Origin: an uncultured Oscillospiraceae bacterium
GTDB taxonomy: Bacteria; Bacillota; Clostridia; Oscillospirales; Oscillospiraceae
NCBI GenBank assembly: GCA_934572365.1
Contig: CAKTKX010000075.1
Location: 1 to 6,412 of the forward strand
Direction of reading: 5' to 3'
DNA: 6,412 bases
Shown here: piece by piece, positions 1 through 6,352 of the stretch
How positions within the stretch are numbered: position 1 is the first letter of the stretch
Layout: each line of letters opens with the position of its first letter
Made by a program: the position numbers and the translations under genes
The notes under the pieces: model-generated
The model's database searches: none
Told to the model about the DNA's origin: nothing
The model's input: only the letters and a program-made list of their open reading frames with translations

Positions 1-150
1 CAGGGCAAGTACGTCCCCCTGAAGGAAACCATCCGCTCCTTCCAGGAAATCATTGCGGGTAAATACGACGACATTCCCGAATCCTACTTCCTGTTCGCCG
101 GCTCCATCGACGACGTGGTTGCCAAGTACCGGGGCGGTGAGAAGGCATGA
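1..150 (+). CDS. atpD: F1F0 ATP synthase subunit beta, C-terminal end (partial)
   Basis: This is the last 49 codons of the beta subunit of the F-type ATP synthase, with the stop at 148-150; the 5' part lies left of the window. Beta carries the catalytic nucleotide sites of the cytoplasmic F1 head. The visible part is the C-terminal helical domain. It reads through a segment resembling the family's '[12 protein letters not shown]' and the conserved tail '[15 protein letters not shown]'. The Walker motifs are not in the window. The stop overlaps the start of atpC in an ATGA arrangement (147-150), which suggests translational coupling and is consistent with the usual atpD-atpC order. The identification is sure from both the tail and the next gene, although the fragment alone is short. 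Confidence 0.93.
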   Translation, partial: QGKYVPLKETIRSFQEIIAGKYDDIPESYFLFAGSIDDVVAKYRGGEKA

Positions 151-551
151 CACCCTTCCACTTGAAAATCGTCACTCCCGACGGCCTGATTTATGACGGT
201 CAGGCAGAGGAACTGCTGGTTCGCACCATCAATGGCGACGTCGGCATTCTCGCCCGTCACATGAACTATGTTGCCCCCCTGGGTATGGGACAGGCCGTCA
301 TCGTATCCGACGGACAGCGCCGGACGGCGGCGTGCATCGGCGGCATGGTCAGCGTGTCGAAGGGTGAAGTGACCTTGGTTCCCACTACCTTTGAGTGGGC
401 AGACAAGATCGACGTCGCCCGTGCGGAGGCCGCCCGCGAAAAGGCGGAGAAGGTACTCCACGACAAGAATGCTTCCGACACCGACCTGCGTCTGGCAGAA
501 GCCAAGCTTCACCGCGCACTGGTCAGAAAGAGCGTTGCCTCCAACTTATAA
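147..551 (+). CDS. atpC: F1F0 ATP synthase subunit epsilon
   Basis: A complete 134-residue epsilon subunit, the usual length for the family. Epsilon is part of the central stalk of F1, couples rotation to catalysis, and in many bacteria its C-terminal helices inhibit ATP hydrolysis. Residues 1-85 or so form the beta-sandwich domain, with the typical 'IVTPDG' near the start (residues 8-13) and '[17 protein letters not shown]' at 29-45. Residues 88-134 are rich in Ala, Glu, Lys and Arg, as expected for the two-helix C-terminal domain. The ATG at 147 overlaps the atpD stop by four bases, and a purine-rich GGTGAG at about 136-141 can serve as ribosome binding site. It is the last gene of the ATP synthase operon; a palindromic hairpin starts within a few bases of its stop. 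No truncation or unusual feature is seen. Confidence 0.96.
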   Translation: MTPFHLKIVTPDGLIYDGQAEELLVRTINGDVGILARHMNYVAPLGMGQAVIVSDGQRRTAACIGGMVSVSKGEVTLVPTTFEWADKIDVARAEAAREKAEKVLHDKNASDTDLRLAEAKLHRALVRKSVASNL

Positions 552-554
552 GCG

Positions 555-585
555 ATCACCCCGGTATCCGAATGGATACCGGGGT
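555..585 (+). repeat. Palindromic 31-base repeat, left copy
   Basis: Positions 555-585 match 1140-1170 in 30 of 31 bases; the only difference is in the loop (T573 against C1158). Because the loop is GAAY in both, the copies can be oriented and are direct repeats, spaced 585 bases start to start. The two copies bracket the acetyltransferase gene. Independent terminators are free to differ in stem sequence so long as the arms stay complementary, so this identity suggests common descent rather than chance. Confidence 0.85.
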
Positions 586-590
586 CGTTT
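558..590 (+). terminator. Hairpin after atpC, probable weak terminator
   Basis: A perfect 12-bp stem pairs 558-569 with 574-585 around the tetraloop GAAT (570-573), beginning six bases after the atpC stop. The stem is GC-rich (core ACCCCGGTATCC). The following bases are CGTTTC, a short and interrupted T run, so as an intrinsic terminator it looks weak, and some readthrough into the acetyltransferase gene is plausible. Pairing cannot continue below the core because C557 faces C586. On the minus strand it is not followed by a T run, so it would not terminate transcripts coming from the right. Its core is nearly identical to the hairpin at 1138-1175. Confidence 0.7.
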
Positions 591-613
591 CAGGATGTGG
601 GCCGCAACGACCC
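582..613 (+). other. Alternative stem overlapping the left hairpin
   Basis: GGGTCGTT at 582-589 is perfectly complementary to AACGACCC at 606-613, with a 16-base loop. It shares four bases (582-585) with the right arm of the hairpin after atpC, so the two structures cannot fully form together. It lies downstream of the point where an intrinsic terminator would act and therefore is not a classical antiterminator. It may matter for RNA processing, be a remnant of another hairpin with a GACCCC/GGGGTC stem, or be chance. Confidence 0.35.
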
Positions 614-622
614 AGACACACG

Positions 623-654
623 CCGCCGCCCACGCTAAAGAATGGCTGCGGCGG
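623..654 (+). other. GC-rich hairpin in the leader of the acetyltransferase gene
   Basis: CCGCCGC at 623-629 pairs with GCGGCGG at 648-654. The stem continues inward as CCA (630-632) with TGG (643-645) after a two-base bulge (646-647), leaving a loop of about ten bases at 633-642. No T run follows, so it is not a terminator. It sits just before the purine-rich ribosome binding site (GTGAG, 661-665) and could affect RNA stability or ribosome access. The intergenic stretch 552-673 holds this, the overlapping stem before it and the left palindrome. I see no convincing sigma-70-type promoter there. Confidence 0.4.
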
Positions 655-673
655 AAGAAAGTGAGCAATCCCA

Positions 674-1132
674 ATGGTAATACAGAAAATTGACAGCGAT
701 ATTGAGAAAAAGGGCATCGCAAGAGCCATTCTGGAAGTGCTTCCGGATTGGTTCGGCATCCCGGAAGCCACGGAGGCGTATATCGCGGACAGCAAAGGCC
801 GCCCATTCTTCTGCGCCTTTGCGGACGATGTTCCCGTCGGCTTTCTCTATCTGAAAGAAACCGGGCGGCATACTGTGGAGTTGGCCGTCATGGGTGTGCG
901 CCAGGAATATCATCGGCAAGGCAACGGCAGAGCGCTTTTTGAGCAGGCGAAAACCGAAGCCAAACGGCTGGGTTATTCCTTTATCCAAGTCAAAACCGTC
1001 CAGATGGGCAGATATTCTATTTACGACGACACCAACCGCTTCTATCTCTCTCTGGGATTCAAGGAACTGGAAGTGTTCCCAACGCTGTGGGACGAATGGA
1101 ACCCCTGTCAGATTTATATAATGGCTATATAG
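674..1132 (+). CDS. GNAT-family N-acetyltransferase
   Basis: A 152-residue protein of the GCN5-related acetyltransferase superfamily, which moves an acetyl group from acetyl-CoA to an amine; the substrate cannot be told from sequence. The acetyl-CoA pyrophosphate loop is visible as VRQEYHRQGNGRALFE (residues 75-90), fitting the Q/RxxGxG/A signature with R81, G83 and G85. The preceding strand is 'ELAVMGV' (69-75). Residues 117-129 (YDDTNRFYLSLGF) match the region where many members place a catalytic or CoA-contacting Tyr. A distinctive tail, FPTLWDEWNPCQIY (135-148), is shared by a group of clostridial GNATs I recall. The ATG at 674 has GTGAG eight bases upstream. The gene stands alone between two convergent core operons, with AT-richer codons (AAA, ATT, TTT) than its neighbours by eye. 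That and the flanking repeats suggest an acquired gene. Small-molecule or antibiotic acetylation is possible but not shown. Confidence 0.88.
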   Translation: MVIQKIDSDIEKKGIARAILEVLPDWFGIPEATEAYIADSKGRPFFCAFADDVPVGFLYLKETGRHTVELAVMGVRQEYHRQGNGRALFEQAKTEAKRLGYSFIQVKTVQMGRYSIYDDTNRFYLSLGFKELEVFPTLWDEWNPCQIYIMAI

Positions 1133-1137
1133 GCTCA

Positions 1138-1180
1138 AAATCACCCCGGTATCCGAACGGATACCGGGGTGATTTGTTTT
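1138..1180. terminator. Bidirectional intrinsic terminator between convergent operons
   Basis: A perfect 17-bp stem pairs 1138-1154 with 1159-1175 around the tetraloop GAAC. On the plus strand the stem ends in ATTT followed by GTTTT; on the minus strand it ends in ATTTT followed by GAG. It lies five bases after the acetyltransferase stop and 24 bases beyond the ftsH stop, the right place to end transcripts from both sides. This is the strongest terminator in the window. Confidence 0.9.
1140..1170 (+). repeat. Palindromic 31-base repeat, right copy
   Basis: This is the second copy of the palindromic repeat at 555-585, differing only at C1158. It forms the core of the terminator between the acetyltransferase gene and ftsH. 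Unlike the left copy, its complementarity continues symmetrically outside the core, so it is the likelier intact or ancestral form. Confidence 0.85.
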
Positions 1181-1199
1181 GTATAGCTCGCTGTGACCG

Positions 1200-3098
1200 T
1201 TATTCTTCCGTGGTCTTCGGGTCTTCTTTTCCGTCGTCGAAGCCGTCGAACATGGAGGTGGAAGAAGCATCTTCCACTTCCCTACCCTGCATGACCGCTT
1301 CAAACTGCTCTCCGGTCATGGTTTCCTTCTCCAGAAGAAAGTCCACAACCTTGTGCAGCTTATCGCTGTTGTCCGTGAGAATCTGCTTGCAGTGGTCGTA
1401 AGCCTTGTCGATCAGCGCCTTGACCTCGTCATCGATGGTTCCGGCAACCTTCTCGGAATAGCTCTTCGTGGTCTGGTAGTCCCGGCCGATGAACACTTCT
1501 CCGCCGTCCAGATAAGAGACCGTACCCAGCTTTTCACACATGCCGTAGCGGGCGACCATGTCCTTCGCCAGCTTGGTTGCCCGGTCGATGTCGTTGGACG
1601 CGCCCACGGAGATATCCCCCAGGAACAGGGCTTCCGCCACACGCCCGCCCAGCAGCGACACGATCTGCTCGTACATCTCGTTGCGGGTCAGGTTGGAGGA
1701 ATCGTCCTTGGGAAGATACCAGGTGGCGCCCAAGGACTGCCCCCGGGGAACGATGGTGATCTGATGCACCGGGTCATGGGTGGGCAGGTTGTACATGGCG
1801 ACGGCATGACCGGCTTCGTGGACAGCCGTCTCCTTCAAATCCTTCCGGGTCTGAACGCGGCTCTTTTTCGCGGGGCCGGCGGTGATCTTCATCAGCGCCT
1901 CGTTCATGTCCTCCATGGTCAGCACCGGGCGGTTCGCTCTGGCTGCCAGAATCGCCGCTTCGTTGAGGAGGTTGCTCAGGTCGGCGCCGGTAAATCCGGC
2001 GGTAGAGCGGGCGACGGTTTTCAGATTCACCGAGGCGTCCAGCTTTTTATCCTTGGCATGAACCTTCAGAATTTCCTCCCGCCCCTTCACATCCGGACGA
2101 CCCACATGAATCTGCCGGTCAAAGCGGCCGGGACGCAGCAGTGCCGGATCCAGAATGTCCGGCCGGTTGGTGGCCGCCAGGACGATCACGCCCTCCGAAC
2201 GGGTGAAGCCGTCCATTTCCACCAGCAGCTGGTTCAGCGTCTGCTCCTTTTCGTCGTGGCCGCCGCCCAGACCGGAGCCGCGCTTGCGGCCGACGGCGTC
2301 GATCTCGTCGATGAACACGATGGCGGGGGCGATTTTCCTCGCCTGTTCAAACAAGTCCCGGACACGTCCGGCGCCGACGCCCACGTACATTTCCACGAAA
2401 TCCGAGCCGGAAATGGACAGAAACTGCACCCCCGCCTCTCCCGCAACAGCCCGGGCAAGCAATGTCTTACCCGTGCCGGGTGGCCCCACCAGCAGAAGGC
2501 CGTGGGGAATCCGGGCGCCGATTTCGGTAAATTTCTCGGGATTTTTCAGAAAATCCACGATTTCCTGAAGCTCTTCCTTTTCCTCGTCCGCGCCTGCCAC
2601 GTCGTCAAAGGTCACTTTTTTGTCTCCGGGAACCCCCAGAACCGTTCGGGCTTTGCTGAACCCACCCATGGGATTCCCGGCGCTGCTCATGCGCCCCATC
2701 AGCAGCGCCCAAATGAACAGCAGCACCACCCCGACCACCAGCAGCGGGAGAATCAGGGTATAAGGCGAAAAGCCCCTGTCCGGGACAAAATTGTAGCTTT
2801 CCAGCACACCGGATTCCGTCTGTTCCGTGAGAAGCTCGTGCATCTCCTGCCGGAAGCTCTCCGGGTCGGCCAGCGGCGCGGTGATGGTGGTCTGACCGTT
2901 ATAGGGTTTGTTCAGCTCCATCGTAATGGTCTGATCCTCCACCACGAACTGGCGCACCTGCTCCTTGCGGAACAGTTCAACCACCGTGGAATAGGGCAGG
3001 CTGTCCTGGGTGGTGGTAAACAGGTTACTGATCCAACCCAGGAATGCCGCCATCAGCGCGACATACACAATGAGCGGGATCCATCTCGTTCTTTTCAA
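1200..3098 (-). CDS. ftsH: ATP-dependent zinc metalloprotease FtsH
   Basis: A complete 632-residue membrane-anchored AAA+ protease. It degrades misfolded membrane proteins and selected cytoplasmic regulators as a hexamer. Two membrane helices are visible, at about residues 7-27 and 112-134, flanking an extracytoplasmic domain. The AAA domain has Walker A GPPGTGKT (205-212), the pore loop [12 protein letters not shown] (237-248), Walker B VFIDEID (261-267) and the second region of homology with [18 protein letters not shown] (310-327), which carries the arginine fingers. The protease domain has the zinc motif HEAGH (427-431), and Asp503 in GASNDI is the likely third ligand. The pore aromatic is Tyr rather than the more common Phe, a conservative change. 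The acidic tail (about 608-632) is typical. Translation appears to start at TTG (3096-3098) with a strong AAGGAG ten bases upstream; the next in-frame Met is residue 15, inside the first membrane helix. It is last in the operon, 14 bases after hpt. Confidence 0.97.
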   Translation of the reverse strand: MKRTRWIPLIVYVALMAAFLGWISNLFTTTQDSLPYSTVVELFRKEQVRQFVVEDQTITMELNKPYNGQTTITAPLADPESFRQEMHELLTEQTESGVLESYNFVPDRGFSPYTLILPLLVVGVVLLFIWALLMGRMSSAGNPMGGFSKARTVLGVPGDKKVTFDDVAGADEEKEELQEIVDFLKNPEKFTEIGARIPHGLLLVGPPGTGKTLLARAVAGEAGVQFLSISGSDFVEMYVGVGAGRVRDLFEQARKIAPAIVFIDEIDAVGRKRGSGLGGGHDEKEQTLNQLLVEMDGFTRSEGVIVLAATNRPDILDPALLRPGRFDRQIHVGRPDVKGREEILKVHAKDKKLDASVNLKTVARSTAGFTGADLSNLLNEAAILAARANRPVLTMEDMNEALMKITAGPAKKSRVQTRKDLKETAVHEAGHAVAMYNLPTHDPVHQITIVPRGQSLGATWYLPKDDSSNLTRNEMYEQIVSLLGGRVAEALFLGDISVGASNDIDRATKLAKDMVARYGMCEKLGTVSYLDGGEVFIGRDYQTTKSYSEKVAGTIDDEVKALIDKAYDHCKQILTDNSDKLHKVVDFLLEKETMTGEQFEAVMQGREVEDASSTSMFDGFDDGKEDPKTTEE

Positions 3099-3108
3099 TT
3101 TGGGATTA

Positions 3109-3115
3109 CTCCTTA
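3109..3115 (-). promoter_or_regulatory. ftsH ribosome binding site fused to the hpt stop codon
   Basis: Read on the minus strand the bases are TAAGGAG: the TAA is the hpt stop and AAGGAG is a near-ideal Shine-Dalgarno sequence, ten bases before a TTG codon. It decides the ftsH start, since no ATG fits, and it implies that ribosomes finishing hpt can reinitiate on ftsH. Confidence 0.8.
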
Positions 3116-3655
3116 TTTTTCGTAGGCTTCCGGCTTCAGCACGCCAACATAGGGCAAATTCCGGTAGTGTTCATTGTAGTCAAGGCCATAGCCCACCACA
3201 AAGGCGTTGGGAATGGTAAAGCCGACGTAGTCGGGCTTCAGAGTGATGCCGGGGCGGCGGCGCTCAGGCTTATCCAGCAGCGTGCAGATTTTCAGGGACG
3301 CAGGCTCCCGGGACATCAGATGCCGGTAGGTAAAGTCCAGAGAATTGCCGGTGTCGTAAATGTCCTCCAGAATCAGCACATGGCGATCCTTGATATCCGA
3401 AGAGATATCCCGCTTGACCTCCATCTTTCCGGTGGAATTGGTTCCGGCGTAAGAGGAAATCCACATAAAATCCATCTGGCAGTGGGTTCTGATCTCCCGG
3501 ATCATGTCCGCGTAAAACACCACAACGCCCTTGAGGACGCCGACGATGATGGGATCCTTCCCCGCATAGTCCGCCGTCAGCTCTTTGCCCAGCTCCGCGA
3601 TTCGGGTCTTGATTTGCTCCTCGGTCAGCAGAATCTCCTGAATGTCCTTTTCCAT
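3113..3655 (-). CDS. hpt: Hypoxanthine phosphoribosyltransferase
   Basis: A complete 180-residue type I phosphoribosyltransferase, the usual bacterial length. It makes IMP (and usually GMP) from hypoxanthine (guanine) and PRPP in cytoplasmic purine salvage. Visible motifs are LKG (41-43), which contacts pyrophosphate; the flexible loop around SSYAGTNSTGK (67-77); the PRPP-binding segment VLILEDIYDTGNSL (93-106) with the acidic pair E97-D98; the purine-site segment KPDYVGF (140-146); and the family tail VVGYGLDYNEHYRNLPYVGVL (153-173, with the conserved G-L-D-Y). The PRPP loop reads DTGNS where many homologues have DTGxT; the key acidic residues are kept. The ATG at 3655 has AAGGGAG eight bases upstream. 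It lies between tilS and ftsH, the order known from Bacillus subtilis, where the homologue (hprT) also joins TilS in controlling ftsH. Whether that regulation holds here cannot be seen. Confidence 0.96.
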   Translation of the reverse strand: MEKDIQEILLTEEQIKTRIAELGKELTADYAGKDPIIVGVLKGVVVFYADMIREIRTHCQMDFMWISSYAGTNSTGKMEVKRDISSDIKDRHVLILEDIYDTGNSLDFTYRHLMSREPASLKICTLLDKPERRRPGITLKPDYVGFTIPNAFVVGYGLDYNEHYRNLPYVGVLKPEAYEK

Positions 3656-3687
3656 AGCTTTTTCTCCCTTATGCTGTGTATTTCATT

Positions 3688-4983
3688 CTATTTGTACGCC
3701 TGATCGGCGCTGCTTTCTACGATGTCTTTGCCGAATTGGACAGCCACGGCGGGAAGCTCCCCGGCGGCGCGATCGGCGTGAACGCCAATGGAATATACGC
3801 CCAAAATGCCCTGTTCATCACACAGTACGGGAATCTGCTCCCGGATGGCTGCGGGGATTTTCCGGTCGATGAACAGCTTTTTCAGGCTTTTGGTTCCGCC
3901 GCTCAGGCGGATGACGTCCCCGCTTTCCCGGGGGCGAAGGATCATCGTCCCAATGGGACGAACGGTAAAGGTGTCCGGCGTGTTGACGATTTTGTCCGCC
4001 GGTGTGCAGGTCACGCGGTAGTCTCCGTAAACCGTTTCTCCGGGGCAGGTCAGCGCCACCGGCTCCGGGCAGGGCTTGCGCGTCTGAGCTTCCAAACGGT
4101 CATACTGTCTGCTCACCGTCACGCTGCCGGGTAAATTGACCCGCGCAGAGGGTTTGTCGGAAAACAGCAGCCCTTCCACCGCAGAAATATGAGAATCCTC
4201 CGGCTCCTTCACGCCGCTGTCCTTCAAAAACCGCTCGATGCAGCGGCTGCGCTGGGCTTTCGGCATGGCTCTCAGTGTCCGCACCCCGGGCAAAGCCAAA
4301 AAATCCGACTGCGCAGCAAGAAAATCCTCGTCCTCCCGCAGCCGCAGCGCCATCAGAGAAAGATTCTCCGCCAATCGGGGATTTTCCGATTTCAGCAGAG
4401 GCATTACGGTGTGACGGATACGATTTCGCAGAAAGGCATCGGAAGCGTTGGAGCTGTCCTCCCGGTGGGGAAGCCCCCAGGCGAGCAGAAATTCCTCCAC
4501 CTCCTGCCGGTTTATCAGCAGCATGGGGCGGATGACCTTTCCGCTGACCGGGGCAATGGCGCCCAGTCCTTTCAGACCGGTGCCGCGAATCATGCGCATA
4601 ATCACCGTCTCGGCGTTGTCGTCGGCGGTGTGGGCGGTGGCGATTTTCCCGTCCAGGCTCCGAAGAAAGGCATACCGGGCATCCCGGGCGGCGGCCTCCA
4701 GCCCCTTTTTTCCCGGGCGAACCTCCGCCGAGCCAACATGCAGGGGAATGTCATAGCGTCCGCAGAATTTCCGGACAAAGGCTTCATCCCCGTCGGATTC
4801 TTCCCCACGGAGATGGTGGTTAAAATGGGCGGCTTCCAGACGGATGTCCAGCTTATCCTTCAGCAGATACAGGGCAAACAGGAGCGCCACGGAATCCGCC
4901 CCGCCGGAGACGGCGCAGATGACCGTATCTCCCGGCGCCATCATATCATACTGCCGGATCATCCGCAAGAGCTTATTCCGCAT
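3688..4983 (-). CDS. tilS: tRNA(Ile)-lysidine synthase
   Basis: A 431-residue TilS, which attaches lysine to C34 of the tRNA-Ile with anticodon CAU using ATP. This switches both its amino acid identity and its codon reading from AUG to AUA, so the enzyme is normally essential. The N-terminal PP-loop ATPase motif is SGGADS (residues 26-31), followed by HFNHHLRG (53-60) and further on TAHTADDNAETVIMR, both family signatures. The C-terminal domain is present, with RPRESGDVIRL, KSLKKLFIDRKIP and a final IPVL block, so this is the long two-domain form. I chose ATG at 4983, which has GGGAG seven bases upstream and overlaps dnaB by 11 bases. A TTG at 5004 would add seven residues (MPTGSGN) but has no good ribosome binding site. 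The overlap suggests coupling to dnaB. Confidence 0.95.
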   Translation of the reverse strand: MRNKLLRMIRQYDMMAPGDTVICAVSGGADSVALLFALYLLKDKLDIRLEAAHFNHHLRGEESDGDEAFVRKFCGRYDIPLHVGSAEVRPGKKGLEAAARDARYAFLRSLDGKIATAHTADDNAETVIMRMIRGTGLKGLGAIAPVSGKVIRPMLLINRQEVEEFLLAWGLPHREDSSNASDAFLRNRIRHTVMPLLKSENPRLAENLSLMALRLREDEDFLAAQSDFLALPGVRTLRAMPKAQRSRCIERFLKDSGVKEPEDSHISAVEGLLFSDKPSARVNLPGSVTVSRQYDRLEAQTRKPCPEPVALTCPGETVYGDYRVTCTPADKIVNTPDTFTVRPIGTMILRPRESGDVIRLSGGTKSLKKLFIDRKIPAAIREQIPVLCDEQGILGVYSIGVHADRAAGELPAVAVQFGKDIVESSADQAYK

Positions 4984-6310
4984 GTTTCCACTCCCGGTCG
5001 GCAAAGGTCTGATACTGGCCGATCCACTGCATCTTCACCGCGCCGGTTTCGCCGTGACGGTTCTTGGCGACGATGCACTCCGCCACGCCCTTGTCCTCGG
5101 TGTTTTCGTGATAATATTCGTCCCGGTACAGGAACATCACCGAGTCGGCGTCCTGCTCGATGGCGCCGGATTCCCGGAGGTCGGACAGGATCGGCCGCTT
5201 GTCGGTGCGGCTCTCCACCGCACGGGACAGCTGGCTCAGGCAGATCACCGGCACGTCCAGCTCCTTCGCCATGATTTTCAGGGAGCGGGAGATTTCGCCC
5301 ACCACGGTGACGCGGTTGTCGCTGTTCTTGCCGTAGCCGGAACCCTGCATCAGCTGCAAGTAGTCGATGATGACCAGCCCCAGATTGTCCAGGCGGCGGC
5401 ACTTGGCGTTGATATCCGCCACGGTGACGGAGGGATTGTCGTCAATGCGAATGTCCGTCTGGCTCAGAGCGGCGGAGGCGATACACAGTTTGCTCCACTC
5501 GTCCTCGCTGAGCTTGCCCGTGGCCAGCTTTTGCAGCTCCACGAAGCCCTCGCTGGCAAGCAGACGCATGGCCAGCTGCTCCCGGGACATTTCCAGGTTG
5601 AAAATGGCCACGGTTTTCTTGTATTTCTTTGCTACACTGACGCCGATGTTCAGTGCAAAGGCAGACTTACCCATGGCGGGCCGGGCGGCAATGAGCAGGA
5701 GGTCAGACTTGTTCAGTCCGTTGATCCGGGTGTCCAGGTCCCGCAGGCCGGTGGACAGGCCGGGGATCAGCGAGTCCGACTGGCTCAGCTCCGTCAGGCG
5801 GTCAAACACCTTGTGCAGCGTCGTGCCGATGTGCTCCAGAGAGTCGCCCCGCTCGCCCTTGCGCAGGGCGTAAATTTTCTTTTCCGCAGATTCCAGCATC
5901 TCGGCGGGGGTGCCCACCTCTTCCGACACCATCTGCTGAATATCCGTCGCGGCCTGATTCAATCCCCGAAGCATGGATTTTTCCTGAACGATGGCCGCAT
6001 AGCGCGCCACATTGGCGGCGGTGGGGGTGATCTCCATCAACTGGAGGATGTAATCCCGGGAATTGTCGTGGTAATAGCCCAGCTCCTTCAGCTTGTCCAG
6101 CACCGTGACCGGGTCAATGGTCTGGGAGAAGTTGAACATGGTATAGATGGCTTCATAAATTTCCCGGTTCTGCTGCAGGTAAAAATCCTCCGGCTTCACA
6201 ATGCCCACCACATCCGTAATGCACCGGCTGTCGATGAGAATGGAACCCAGAACCGCCTGCTCCGCCTCCAGCGACTGGGGCTGCTGCCGGGACAGAAGTT
6301 CTTCATCCAT
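4973..6310 (-). CDS. dnaB: Replicative DNA helicase DnaB
   Basis: A complete 445-residue hexameric helicase that unwinds DNA 5' to 3' at the replication fork and binds DnaG primase; Bacillus calls the orthologue dnaC. The N-terminal domain (about 10-110) opens with the typical 'PQSLEAEQAVLGSIL' (11-25). After a linker, the RecA-like domain starts near 180 with PGLSTGLRDLD (183-193). It carries Walker A RPAMGKS (210-216), the catalytic Glu240 in FNLEMS, Walker B LVIIDYLQLM (312-321), 'SQLSRAVE' (359-366) and, near the end, AKNRHGETG (415-423), where the Arg finger lies in the family. No intein is present; this gene is a common intein site. The ATG at 6310 has AAAGGAG eight bases upstream. It follows rplI by 42 bases and overlaps tilS. 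Confidence 0.97.
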   Translation of the reverse strand: MDEELLSRQQPQSLEAEQAVLGSILIDSRCITDVVGIVKPEDFYLQQNREIYEAIYTMFNFSQTIDPVTVLDKLKELGYYHDNSRDYILQLMEITPTAANVARYAAIVQEKSMLRGLNQAATDIQQMVSEEVGTPAEMLESAEKKIYALRKGERGDSLEHIGTTLHKVFDRLTELSQSDSLIPGLSTGLRDLDTRINGLNKSDLLLIAARPAMGKSAFALNIGVSVAKKYKKTVAIFNLEMSREQLAMRLLASEGFVELQKLATGKLSEDEWSKLCIASAALSQTDIRIDDNPSVTVADINAKCRRLDNLGLVIIDYLQLMQGSGYGKNSDNRVTVVGEISRSLKIMAKELDVPVICLSQLSRAVESRTDKRPILSDLRESGAIEQDADSVMFLYRDEYYHENTEDKGVAECIVAKNRHGETGAVKMQWIGQYQTFADREWKHAE

Positions 6311-6352
6311 GGCAAGTTCTCCTTTCTCTATAGAATAGTATGCTACCGAATC
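6311..6352 (-). promoter_or_regulatory. rplI-dnaB intergenic region with the dnaB ribosome binding site
   Basis: These 42 bases hold a clear Shine-Dalgarno, AAAGGAG at 6319-6325 on the minus strand, eight bases before the dnaB ATG. Upstream is an AT-rich patch including the 8-base palindrome TCTATAGA. I see no hairpin terminator and no convincing promoter pair, so rplI and dnaB are most likely cotranscribed. Confidence 0.6.

Noticed and set aside
582..613. Transcription antiterminator for the hairpin after atpC
   Set aside because: The competing strand lies downstream of the terminator, so it would not yet be transcribed when termination is decided.
690..695. Perfect TTGACA resembling a -35 promoter box
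   Set aside because: It lies inside the acetyltransferase coding region, and no -10-like hexamer is found about 17 bases downstream.
635..1303. A 222-codon open frame on the minus strand across the acetyltransferase gene and terminator
   Set aside because: It reads through a strong terminator hairpin, is antisense to a GNAT gene with clear motifs, and overlaps the end of ftsH in another frame.
1353..3125. A 590-codon open frame on the plus strand
   Set aside because: It lies wholly opposite ftsH, whose protein shows every family motif. Its translation is rich in His, Gln, Gly and Arg without recognisable domains, as expected for the antisense of a GC-rich gene.
5002..5004. TTG as the tilS start
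   Set aside because: It lacks a good ribosome binding site and would lengthen the overlap with dnaB to 32 bases; the ATG at 4983 has GGGAG at proper spacing and gives the usual N-terminus.
4189..5274. A 361-codon open frame on the plus strand
   Set aside because: It is antisense to tilS and the end of dnaB, both certain, and becomes a low-complexity Arg/Pro/Ser run at its end. No ribosome binding site or domain is seen.
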